From Bacteroidota bacterium (GTDB lineage: Bacteria > Chlamydiota > Chlamydiia > Chlamydiales > FEN-1388): 34,812 nucleotides of DNA. How positions within the stretch are numbered: position 1 is the first letter of the stretch; every line of letters starts with the position of its first letter. The stretch is taken from positions 8,620 to 43,431 of the forward strand of contig JABDGV010000008.1 of assembly GCA_013285825.1 (NCBI GenBank). The letters run 5' to 3'. A program made the translations under genes and the position numbers. The notes below the pieces were generated by a model. It was not told the origin of the DNA and searched no databases. It saw nothing but the letters and a program-made list of their open reading frames with translations. Of this stretch, positions 1 through 7,374 are shown piece after piece.

Positions 1-939
1 GGGTTTGTAGATATCAGCTTTATTTTCGAAAGCTTGTGTGAAGAAGCTCACAGCGTTTTTAAAATTATTTGTTTCAAAGTTGATTATGCCGAGAGAGTAT
101 AGTGAATCGCAGTTTGTTGGATCGTTTTTCAGTACTTCTGTAAAGCAAGAGGATGCATTTTTATAGTCTTTTTGGTGTAAATAGATACCTGCAAGGGCAA
201 GCTTGGCAAGGAGGCTGCACTCTTGGTCTTCGGAAAGCTGAGAGAGTCTATCCATCAACTTTTTGTCCCACTTAAATGTGAGAATCAATGCCATGGTCTC
301 GGCTTTTGAATTATTTTTTATTTTGGTTAGGAATGTGATAATTGGTGCAGCTTGATTAGCCAATTTTTTACTAATATCGATATAATTTGAAAGCAACGAA
401 AAAAAACTCTCATACATCCTATCAAGCCAGAAATTGAGTACCTCAGGTTTATTTTCAGTTTGAGCTTTGGATGCAAGTGCGCTTTGGTTTAAGAATCGAT
501 CTGGATGATTTTCGTTCATGCAGGCGTTGGTAAGCTGCGTAATTTCCTCAAGAGGTTTTAGCTGTTTTTGAAGATTCGTTGGATTTAACTCTTTATGGTC
601 GAATGTAATTTCTGCAGGAGTTGCGAAGTTGTTAGTTTCAAGTATTAGATAGGTAATGCGTTGGATGCGGTTTCGCTTAAAATATTGTAAGACCTCTTCA
701 GGAAGATATCCATTTTCAGAGAGAGGCCGTACTTTTCGCGCTCGCTCATTAATATGATTATTCACTGACAGGGCGTTGTAATCTGTTTCCCCATACTGTG
801 TCAGAACGCGGGCGATAATAGATGGGAGTTTGATTTCGTTTTGATGTTTTTGAATGTCTGAAAATAGATCGCCGCACGAATCGCATGCTTCGTTTTTCGG
901 TGTAAATTTTTTTGAATTAACATTTGTTAGGGCATGCAT
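1..939 (-). CDS. TPR-containing protein, 3' end outside window
   Basis: The reading frame is open on the minus strand from an ATG at 939 to the left edge, giving 313 codons without a stop, so the C-terminus is missing. The N-terminus (starting MHALTNVNSKKF) carries a CDSCGD motif at about residues 19-24. The last 70 or so visible residues form two tetratricopeptide-like repeats (around ALAGIYLHQKDYKNASSCF and SLGIINFETNNFKNAVSFF), with the usual small and aromatic residues and a helix-ending DP. TPRs are protein-protein interaction modules; no enzyme motif is visible. There is no clear Shine-Dalgarno before the start, but a plausible promoter lies at 973-1001. Function is unknown. In chlamydiae such proteins may be chaperones of secretion substrates or scaffold proteins, which is inference only. 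Confidence 0.75.
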   Translation of the reverse strand, partial: MHALTNVNSKKFTPKNEACDSCGDLFSDIQKHQNEIKLPSIIARVLTQYGETDYNALSVNNHINERARKVRPLSENGYLPEEVLQYFKRNRIQRITYLILETNNFATPAEITFDHKELNPTNLQKQLKPLEEITQLTNACMNENHPDRFLNQSALASKAQTENKPEVLNFWLDRMYESFFSLLSNYIDISKKLANQAAPIITFLTKIKNNSKAETMALILTFKWDKKLMDRLSQLSEDQECSLLAKLALAGIYLHQKDYKNASSCFTEVLKNDPTNCDSLYSLGIINFETNNFKNAVSFFTQAFENKADIYKP

Positions 940-972
940 TATTAAATCACATTTTTTTAATTATTACGATGA

Positions 973-1001
973 ATAATAAAACAATTATTTGATTAAATCA
1001 A
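973..1001 (-). promoter_or_regulatory. Candidate sigma70-type promoter for the TPR gene
   Basis: Read on the minus strand there is TTGATT (996-1001), a 17-base spacer and TATTAT (973-978), about 35 bases before the ATG. The -35 box is one arm of a short inverted repeat (TTGATT-A-AATCAA, 989-1001). This is a consensus match only; it resembles the promoter called in front of the 1315-residue paralog. Confidence 0.4.
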
Positions 1002-1051
1002 TAAAAAGATGCTAAGTGGATATTTATTAGGTGAGAGAGCTGCTCGAAAAT

Positions 1052-1079
1052 TGGCTATTTTATTTTCATAAAATAGCCA
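1052..1079 (-). terminator. Stem-loop terminator after the DoxX gene
   Basis: A perfect 12-bp inverted repeat (TGGCTATTTTAT at 1052-1063 paired with 1068-1079, loop TTTC) lies 13 bases beyond the stop of the DoxX-family gene. On the minus strand it is followed by a short AATTTT tract, so the U-tract is weak. It separates the DoxX gene from the TPR gene. Confidence 0.55.
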
Positions 1080-1092
1080 TGTGGAAGGTTGG

Positions 1093-1482
1093 TTACTTAT
1101 GTCGATGGTCGATGCTGCAGGGGCCTGCTCCATAATAGATCAGGAGGAAAGCGCCGCCGAGCATGGCGAGGTTTTTGAAAAACATGATCTGTTCAATGCT
1201 TGCAATCATTGGGTCTGTAGCTGTCCAGAAGGCGTGCAAAGTGATGGTTACAGGAATAAGGAAGAGGGCAATAAGGGTTGCTCCGAAGCGCGCCTTATAA
1301 CCAAAAAGAATACTTAAGCCGCCGACGAGGATCATAACTCCTGCAACAGGAACAAGTATTTCGGGCCGTGGAACTCCGTGAGCCGCTGCATACCCAATGG
1401 TTGGCGGAGCGAAGTGATTAAACGATGCTAAAATAAAAATGATAGAATAAAAAAATCTACCTAAAAGAACAAAAATCTTCAT
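1093..1482 (-). CDS. DoxX family inner-membrane protein
   Basis: A 129-residue hydrophobic protein with four predicted transmembrane segments (about residues 4-20, 40-62, 68-90 and 97-117). It has the DoxX-type pattern of an early FFYSIIFILASFNHF segment, a GYAAAHGVP loop and a central VPVAGVMILVGGLSILFGY. DoxX/DoxD-like proteins are widespread membrane proteins linked loosely to redox processes; the substrate is not known. An upstream GTG (1488) is possible, but the ATG at 1482 has an AAGGA at a good distance, so I chose it. The length is typical of the family. It sits downstream of the symporter with a 54-base gap and ends before a hairpin at 1052-1079. Confidence 0.75.
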   Translation of the reverse strand: MKIFVLLGRFFYSIIFILASFNHFAPPTIGYAAAHGVPRPEILVPVAGVMILVGGLSILFGYKARFGATLIALFLIPVTITLHAFWTATDPMIASIEQIMFFKNLAMLGGAFLLIYYGAGPCSIDHRHK

Positions 1483-1536
1483 ACACACATCCTTGGTTTT
1501 TTATATCTTGGATGTATCGCAAGTAGACTGAATAAA

Positions 1537-2874
1537 TCAAATAATTTCTTTTATAGAGACTGGTTCAAAGTGAGCATTTGTGTCGTTAATTACGGTGTGA
1601 ATAAGCCGTACAATGCCAATAAGGTTTACAAGCAGCATTAAAGAGATGCAGACATCGGCAAGGGCCCAGACAATACTGACATGAAGCAGGGTTCCAACCG
1701 GTACAAATAAGATGAAGATGAGGCGTAAGGGTAGAATAGCAGATCGTCCAAGAAGAAATTCAACCGACTTATCCATGCAGCAGGCCCAAGCCAAAACAGT
1801 CGTGTAGGCGAAAAGGACAAGCGAAACAATTACTATGTATTTGCCGAAGCTTGCACCGAGTCCCGATTCAAACGCATAGGTAACCATGTTGGTGCTTTCA
1901 AGGCCCGTTTGCCATGCGCCAGTAACAAGCAAGACGAGTGCTGTTGCCGTGCAAACAAGCATCGTGACTACAGGTGCTAAAAGGGCATTGATTCCCGTCA
2001 TAACAGGACTCTCAGTTTGAGCGGTTGCCTGCAGAATCGGGACAATACCTGTTCCAGCATCGGTTGCAAAAAGACCTCGGCCAAAGCCAGTGGTAATTGC
2101 TTTGACTGTCATAAATCCTAAAAAGCCTGAAACCATCGCTTCAGACGATTGAGCTGTGGTAAAGAGAAGAAAAAATACTTCTGGAAGCTTCGATGCATTG
2201 AGGAAGAGAATAGCGCCTGCACAACCTAAATAGAGAAATGCTTTAAAAGGGACAATCGATGCTGCAACTCGAGCAAATCGTTCAATGCCGCCCAAGATGA
2301 CAATAGCAACAACTCCGGCGAGAACAATGCCAACATGTAAGGGGTTGTAGCCAGCCGTTTCAAGCGGTAAAACGATTGAGTGGATCTGGACTAAGTTTCC
2401 AACAGTAAACGCTGCAAAGATCGTGAAGATACAGAATAGGTAGGCGAGTGTCTTTGATTTTAAGCCATCTCGAAGGTAAAACATCGGGCCGCCTGAAAAC
2501 TCGCCCTGACTATTTCGAACTCTGAATTTCGTGCCCAAAAGACAGTTAGCATACTGGATGGCAGAACCCAAAAAGGCCATGATCCACATCCAGACAAGAG
2601 CCCCAGGGCCGCCGCATGTAAGCGCTACAGCCATGCCGGAGATGTTTCCCGTTCCTAAATTTCCTGCTAAAACAGCTGAGACAGCTTGGAAAGGCGTGAT
2701 GTTGCCTTCACGATTTCCAGAAGGTGCAAAGAGCATTTTGGCGCTTAAAGATACTTTGGTAAGTTGGATGCAGCGGAGCTTGTAGGTTAAGTAGCCGCCC
2801 AATATCAAGATAGCAGGGAACACAAACCAGATAGTGATAAAGGTATTAATATTTTCAATTAAGTCGCTAACCAT
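1537..2874 (-). CDS. Sodium:alanine/glycine symporter (AGCS family)
   Basis: A 445-residue polytopic membrane protein. The AGCS signature GGPGALVWMWIMAFLGSA is at residues 88-105, preceded by GNLGTGNISG (71-80), which lies in the conserved substrate/sodium region. Other family features are GGPMFYLRDGL and a GRGLFATDAGTGIVPI motif (TDAG box) in the middle. It imports alanine, glycine or a similar small amino acid together with Na+ across the inner membrane, fitting an intracellular bacterium that scavenges amino acids. Length and motif order are normal. The start is the first ATG of the frame; the Shine-Dalgarno is weak. The small winged-helix gene ends 28 bases upstream, so read-through from it is possible. 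The exact amino acid carried cannot be told from sequence. Confidence 0.9.
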   Translation of the reverse strand: MVSDLIENINTFITIWFVFPAILILGGYLTYKLRCIQLTKVSLSAKMLFAPSGNREGNITPFQAVSAVLAGNLGTGNISGMAVALTCGGPGALVWMWIMAFLGSAIQYANCLLGTKFRVRNSQGEFSGGPMFYLRDGLKSKTLAYLFCIFTIFAAFTVGNLVQIHSIVLPLETAGYNPLHVGIVLAGVVAIVILGGIERFARVAASIVPFKAFLYLGCAGAILFLNASKLPEVFFLLFTTAQSSEAMVSGFLGFMTVKAITTGFGRGLFATDAGTGIVPILQATAQTESPVMTGINALLAPVVTMLVCTATALVLLVTGAWQTGLESTNMVTYAFESGLGASFGKYIVIVSLVLFAYTTVLAWACCMDKSVEFLLGRSAILPLRLIFILFVPVGTLLHVSIVWALADVCISLMLLVNLIGIVRLIHTVINDTNAHFEPVSIKEII

Positions 2875-2902
2875 TACTAATCCATTATTATTTGAAAAAA
2901 AT

Positions 2903-3145
2903 TTATACCATATTTTTTAGTTGATTGCAAAGATTTTTGCCGTTTTGTGTGATGCGGACATTTCCGCTGCTCAGCTTTTTCACAAAATTAACTTGAGCAA
3001 GCTGGTTTATCATCGTTTTGCATGTTTTTTCGGAAATGCCAACGGATGCGGCTGCAGGGACTGGATTAACGCCTTCATCGATATCGCTCGATTCGAGTGC
3101 GAGCAGCAGCTTTTCATCCTTAGTGAGTGCTTTTCGGCTTGACAT
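2903..3145 (-). CDS. Small winged-helix DNA-binding-like protein
   Basis: An 80-residue protein. A frame-internal ATG at 3145 is chosen because an AAAGGA sits just upstream; the longer open frame reaches into cysS and is not needed. The first 26 bases overlap the end of cysS, indicating translational coupling. The layout suggests a winged helix: helix 1 (SRKALTKDEKLLLALES), a helix-turn-helix-like part (about residues 30-55, with AAASVGISEKTCKTMINQL), then a short wing (VKKLSSGNVRITQNGK). This resembles MarR-like or minichromosome-type winged helices, but I do not recognise a named family. It could be a regulator, or a small accessory protein linked to cysS. Confidence 0.6.
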   Translation of the reverse strand: MSSRKALTKDEKLLLALESSDIDEGVNPVPAAASVGISEKTCKTMINQLAQVNFVKKLSSGNVRITQNGKNLCNQLKNMV

Positions 3146-4538
3146 AGCTTCCTTTAGGTCCATCTTCAACAATAAATCCAAGTTCAGAAATTTTTTGCCG
3201 CAAGGCATCTGATTGAGCAAAGTCTTTTTTGCCCCTCGCATCTTGACGCGCTTGGTGCAGTTTGAGCACCTCTTCCGGAACGCTGTTTTGTGCAGTTGGA
3301 AGAAGAGCAAGAACTGTATCGAACGTGAGAAGCGTATCCAAAATTTCTTTCACGCCCTGAGGAGATATTGTCTTTTTATCTAACAGGCTGTTTCCTTCGC
3401 GGATTAACTCAAAAAGAGCTGCAAGAGCCTCAGAGATATTCAAGTCCTCTTGAAGCGCTTCATCAAAATGAATTTTTGCTTTCGAGCAGATATCTCCAGA
3501 TGATTCACTGCCTGTTGCTTCGTTTTGTGATCGCAGAAGGCGTTGGTGAAAGTCATTAATTCGAGCGAGCGCTTGGTTTGAAGCTTCGAGCGACCCCTTA
3601 GTAAAGTTGAGCTGCGAACGGTAGTGGACAGAAAGCAGCAAGTAGCGGATGGCTTTGCCCGAAAAGCCCTTTTCAATGAGCGTACGAAGTGTGTAGAAGT
3701 TTCCAAGGCTCTTGGACATCTTCTTGTGGTCGACAAGCAGGTGCTCAACATGAAACCAATACTTGGAGAAGAGCACGCCATTGGCCGACTCACTCTGTGC
3801 AATTTCATTCTCATGATGGGGGAAAATCAGATCGACGCCGCCCGCATGAATATCGATCGTGTTTCCCAGAAGCCCTTTGGCCATAACGGAACATTCAATA
3901 TGCCAGCCGGGACGGCCTTCGCCCCATGGGCTTGGCCAGGAGATGTCGCCATCTCGATCTCTCTCGTGACGTTTCCATAAGACAAAGTCCGAGATGTGCT
4001 CTTTGCCGTAATCGTCCATTCTAGTTCTTTCGGACGCATTTAATTGGAGCTCTTCTAAATTCAGGTGTGAAAGGCATCCATAGCAGGGGAAGGTATCGAG
4101 TTTGAAGTAGACGCTTCCATCGTTGGAAACATAGGCCAGCTTTTTTTCAAGCAGCGTTCTAATCATCTCAACCATTTGCGGGATATAGTCGGTCGCTTTT
4201 GGATAAGCTTCCGCTGGATCAATTGAAAGGGTTTTCAAATCATCGAAAAAGGCATCTGTATAGCGCTGAGTGAAGGCAGCAAGCGTAGTATTTTCTTGCA
4301 GAGCCCCTTTAATAGTCTTGTCATCGACATCAGTCAAGTTCATCACTTGAAAGACGCCATATCCTAAATGTTTCAATGTCCTTCTGAGGAGATCTTCAGC
4401 GACAAAGGTTCGAAAGTTGCCGATATGGGCATAGTCATAGACGGTTGGACCGCAGGTGTACATCTTGACCGATTTTGGGTCTTGAGGGACAAATGGCTTA
4501 ATCGTTCTTTCTTTCGTGTCAAAGAGCTTAAGAGGCAT
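3120..4538 (-). CDS. cysS: Cysteinyl-tRNA synthetase
   Basis: A 472-residue class I aminoacyl-tRNA synthetase that charges tRNA-Cys in the cytosol. The HIGH motif appears as HIGN at 38-41 (within PTVYDYAHIGNF) and KMSKS is at 273-277. The four zinc ligands that select cysteine are present: C29, C216, H241 and E245 (MYTCGP, HIECSVMA, FPHHENEIAQ). The C-terminal DALR-like helical region is complete, so length is normal. A strong AGGAGG lies 9 bases before the ATG, inside the last codons of the upstream fusion gene; the two genes are 5 bases apart and surely co-transcribed. The end overlaps the start of the winged-helix gene. In Chlamydia, cysS and lysS are neighbours; here lysS lies 5 kb away on the same strand. 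Confidence 0.97.
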   Translation of the reverse strand: MPLKLFDTKERTIKPFVPQDPKSVKMYTCGPTVYDYAHIGNFRTFVAEDLLRRTLKHLGYGVFQVMNLTDVDDKTIKGALQENTTLAAFTQRYTDAFFDDLKTLSIDPAEAYPKATDYIPQMVEMIRTLLEKKLAYVSNDGSVYFKLDTFPCYGCLSHLNLEELQLNASERTRMDDYGKEHISDFVLWKRHERDRDGDISWPSPWGEGRPGWHIECSVMAKGLLGNTIDIHAGGVDLIFPHHENEIAQSESANGVLFSKYWFHVEHLLVDHKKMSKSLGNFYTLRTLIEKGFSGKAIRYLLLSVHYRSQLNFTKGSLEASNQALARINDFHQRLLRSQNEATGSESSGDICSKAKIHFDEALQEDLNISEALAALFELIREGNSLLDKKTISPQGVKEILDTLLTFDTVLALLPTAQNSVPEEVLKLHQARQDARGKKDFAQSDALRQKISELGFIVEDGPKGSYVKPKSTH

Positions 4539-4543
4539 GGTGT

Positions 4544-7243
4544 TTATCCTCCTGCGAGCTTATCGAGTTCTCGATAGGCAATCTTGCCAGTACCAAGAAG
4601 GGGAAGTTCGTCCATAGTTACAATCGAGTCAATTTTGACAAGATTAGAAAAGCCCTTTTCACGCAGCCTTTGGTTTAAGTCAAAGACGTCCATATGCTTT
4701 GTCGAGCAGAGGATAAGCTGCGGCCGACCTTGATCTTCGCCTCGAGCAATAACGGCATATGCAGGCACGTCTGTTTGATCGCCATTTTGAAGCGCCTGTT
4801 CGATAGCTGCCAAAGAGATCATCTCTCCGCCGATCTTTATAAATCGCTTAAGCCGTCCGGTGATTGAGAGCGCTCCCTGCTCGTTGAGTATGCCCATATC
4901 GCCTGTGTTGTACCAGCGGATGCCATCCATCGCAATAAAGGGAGAGCGCACATCCTTGTTGAGATAGCCTGAGAAGATATTGGGTCCTGCAGCCAAGATT
5001 AACCCCTCTTCTCCGCATTTCATCTTTTCGCTTAACCGTTCGTGATGAACGATTGTGAGTTTGACATTTGGAATCGGCCGACCTACTCCATTCTTTCTCT
5101 CACCCGTGGTATTGGCAGTGAGAACAGGAGAGCATTCGGTGATGCCATAACCTTCGACAAGGCTTGATTGAGGGCAGAGCGAATCAACAAGCTTGAAGAG
5201 ATCGTCTGGAGCGCGCTCTGCACCCGATACAAGAAGGCGCAGCTGCTTAAGAGTAGAAACGGATGCTGCCTTCAAAATGTTCTTTAAGAAGGTTGGAGCG
5301 CTGCATAAGATGGAGGTTGCAGTCTGATCCATACAAGAGACAAGCCGTTTTGCATCCGTTGGGTTGGGAGAATAGGCCACTCGTATGCCGCTTAAGATGG
5401 GCATGAGGCCAGTGATCGTAAAGCCAAAGGAGTGGAAGGGGGGCAGCATGCCCAAAAACTTATCTGTCGAGTAGATCTCAAGCACTTGAAGGGATGAGCG
5501 AATATTTGAGATGATGTTGAAGTGCGATAGAGGCACGCCTTTAGGCACACTTTCAGTCCCTGATGTGAAGAGTACAACCGCTTCATCTTCAGGATGTAGG
5601 TTTCGAACATGCTTCATCCTCTTCGATTTCATGAAGAGTCTTGTGGGCACAAAACTTAAAAACCAGGAGATGAAGATCTCTTTTAGGGGCAGCGTAACCT
5701 TGATCTCTTCTAAGACCGACATCATATCTTTAATAGCTGTTACATCGACATTTTCAAGGTTATCGAGGAAGGCCCATGAGGTGATAACTCGTTTAATCCC
5801 TGAGACTTCAACAACAGACTGAAGATGTTTTCCGCCGAGTGTCCAGTTAATCATCACAGGGGTTTTGCCAGCTATATGGCAGGCAAGAGTGACTATTTGT
5901 GCACCAACAGATGAGGGAAGGAGTACGCCGATTCTTTTCCCAGGGAGCTTTTCAAATGCCTTGGCAAGAAGAAGAGCTGCCCGTTTCATTTTGCGGTAGG
6001 AGATGGTGCCAGTACGAACATCTGCGCAGGCGATAGATGAGAGCATACGGTCAGCAGTGTTCAAGAAGATTTCAGGAACGGTTTTTCCTTCTGGCAGGAA
6101 CAGGCGCTCTGGATTTCGAGGTTTATTCCACCCTTTTAAATTCCACTGAGGCTCTATCTCTTCTTCTTTGATATATGTGTGGGCGGCAACTGCAAATATT
6201 CTTGCGACGGTAGTCAGCTCTTGAGGTGCGATTTTATCCACCTCAAATTTTGTTTCTAAAAAGGTGACAAGCTCTGCGATATTGAGAGAATCGAGTCCCA
6301 AATTCTCAATTAGACCGAAGGTGGGTTGGATCTGATCGACAGGCATATGGGAAAGCTCTGAGAGCTTTTGCAGGATGGGAGTTTTAATTGCATCGCTGAC
6401 TGGCTCTTCAGCGTTTTTTTCTGCACGGATAGGTTTAATTTCAGGGATTTCTTCTTTCCATGCAGAATAGGAGACGAGCTTTAAGGGTTCTGCATGGTCG
6501 GGCCTTGATTCAAATGGTTTGTTGTACCAATCTTCAAGCCAGCGGTTGAGTGTGAGCTTATCGGCGTTCTTTGGAAAATCATCTGGTGCCATTATGTATT
6601 CAAGCTTTACATGTCTTCTTGGCGTGAAGAAAATAAGGTTTTTCAGTAAATCGATGAACGAGCGATTAATTCCCTCTTGCATATTGGGAGTCTTTCCGCC
6701 CCATTGTGCGCGTGAGAATCTGCTTCCCCAAAGACCAGTAAGCCGCACTAAAACTACTTTGATTTTTGGATTTTCTTGTAAGAGCTTATGTGCTCCATAG
6801 GAGCCTCCGATGATTTCGCGTGCTCCATGCTTAGAGGTTCCTGAAGGATAGATTAAAAATATTTCACCTTTGTGTAAACCGGCGCTGACTTCATCGAGTA
6901 CTTTTTCCAGACGTTGAATTTTGATTGGGTTGACGCTTGATGCAAAGTTTGGAATGGGGAGTGCGCGTATGGCCCTCATGAAGGGATAAAAGAGTTTATT
7001 GAAGTACATGTATTCAGTAACGAGAGGTCGAAGGCCAACCTTTATAAGTGGGCCCGAGACCATAATTGGATCGACCAATACGGTCGGGTGGTTGGGAAGA
7101 AAGAGAACGCCATGAGGGTGATCTTTAACTGCGTCAAGAACTTCTTTTAATCCAGTGGTGTGAATTCTGTACCGAAGGCGAAGGGACATACGCATTATAA
7201 ATGTGCATAAGAGAACCAGGTAGTACTTTATCTTCTGAGCCAT
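4544..7243 (-). CDS. aas: Three-domain acyltransferase / acyl carrier / acyl-ACP synthetase fusion (Aas-like)
   Basis: An 899-residue fusion. Domain 1 (about 1-250) is a PlsC-type glycerolipid acyltransferase: NHPTVLVD with H52 and D58, and IYPSGTSKHG at 131-140. The spacing is HX5D, not the usual HX4D. Domain 2 (about 285-360) is an acyl carrier domain with LGLDSL; S319 is the expected phosphopantetheine site. Domain 3 (about 385-899) is an AMP-forming acyl ligase: LFTSGTESVPKG (559-570), EGYGITECSP (698-707), YNTGDMG, and a C-terminal GTGKIAY with catalytic K887. E. coli Aas joins acyltransferase and ligase without a carrier. The likely role is activating free or host fatty acids and placing them on lysophospholipids. 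The start has a GAGGAACG Shine-Dalgarno. It heads a tight operon with cysS. The symbol is by domain analogy. Confidence 0.85.
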   Translation of the reverse strand: MAQKIKYYLVLLCTFIMRMSLRLRYRIHTTGLKEVLDAVKDHPHGVLFLPNHPTVLVDPIMVSGPLIKVGLRPLVTEYMYFNKLFYPFMRAIRALPIPNFASSVNPIKIQRLEKVLDEVSAGLHKGEIFLIYPSGTSKHGAREIIGGSYGAHKLLQENPKIKVVLVRLTGLWGSRFSRAQWGGKTPNMQEGINRSFIDLLKNLIFFTPRRHVKLEYIMAPDDFPKNADKLTLNRWLEDWYNKPFESRPDHAEPLKLVSYSAWKEEIPEIKPIRAEKNAEEPVSDAIKTPILQKLSELSHMPVDQIQPTFGLIENLGLDSLNIAELVTFLETKFEVDKIAPQELTTVARIFAVAAHTYIKEEEIEPQWNLKGWNKPRNPERLFLPEGKTVPEIFLNTADRMLSSIACADVRTGTISYRKMKRAALLLAKAFEKLPGKRIGVLLPSSVGAQIVTLACHIAGKTPVMINWTLGGKHLQSVVEVSGIKRVITSWAFLDNLENVDVTAIKDMMSVLEEIKVTLPLKEIFISWFLSFVPTRLFMKSKRMKHVRNLHPEDEAVVLFTSGTESVPKGVPLSHFNIISNIRSSLQVLEIYSTDKFLGMLPPFHSFGFTITGLMPILSGIRVAYSPNPTDAKRLVSCMDQTATSILCSAPTFLKNILKAASVSTLKQLRLLVSGAERAPDDLFKLVDSLCPQSSLVEGYGITECSPVLTANTTGERKNGVGRPIPNVKLTIVHHERLSEKMKCGEEGLILAAGPNIFSGYLNKDVRSPFIAMDGIRWYNTGDMGILNEQGALSITGRLKRFIKIGGEMISLAAIEQALQNGDQTDVPAYAVIARGEDQGRPQLILCSTKHMDVFDLNQRLREKGFSNLVKIDSIVTMDELPLLGTGKIAYRELDKLAGG

Positions 7244-7312
7244 CGTTCCTCATAACATAATATTGCAACAATTCTTACCTACTTCGAGATTAATGAGAAG
7301 CCTTGAAATACA

Positions 7313-7358
7313 TTGTCTATCAAATGGATTATATGTTATTATTTAAATAAAATAATAA
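7313..7358 (+). promoter_or_regulatory. Possible promoter and AT-rich inverted repeat before the YopJ-like gene
   Basis: TTGTCT (7313-7318) and TATTAT (7337-7342) are 18 bases apart. The -10 box is inside a 9-bp perfect inverted repeat (TTATTATTT at 7336-7344 with 7350-7358). This could be a regulator-binding site or just AT-rich leader. The 130-base gap also has to contain the start region of the divergent fusion gene. Confidence 0.3.
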
Positions 7359-7374
7359 ATAGAGAAACTATTTT

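Noticed and set aside
1081..1317. Plus-strand open frame of 78 residues
   Set aside because: It lies antisense to the DoxX gene, has no ribosome-binding site, and its sequence resembles no protein; the minus-strand frame has clear membrane-protein character.
3146..3310. Longer start of the winged-helix frame inside cysS
   Set aside because: The extra 55 residues are only the shifted reading of cysS; the ATG at 3145 has a good Shine-Dalgarno.
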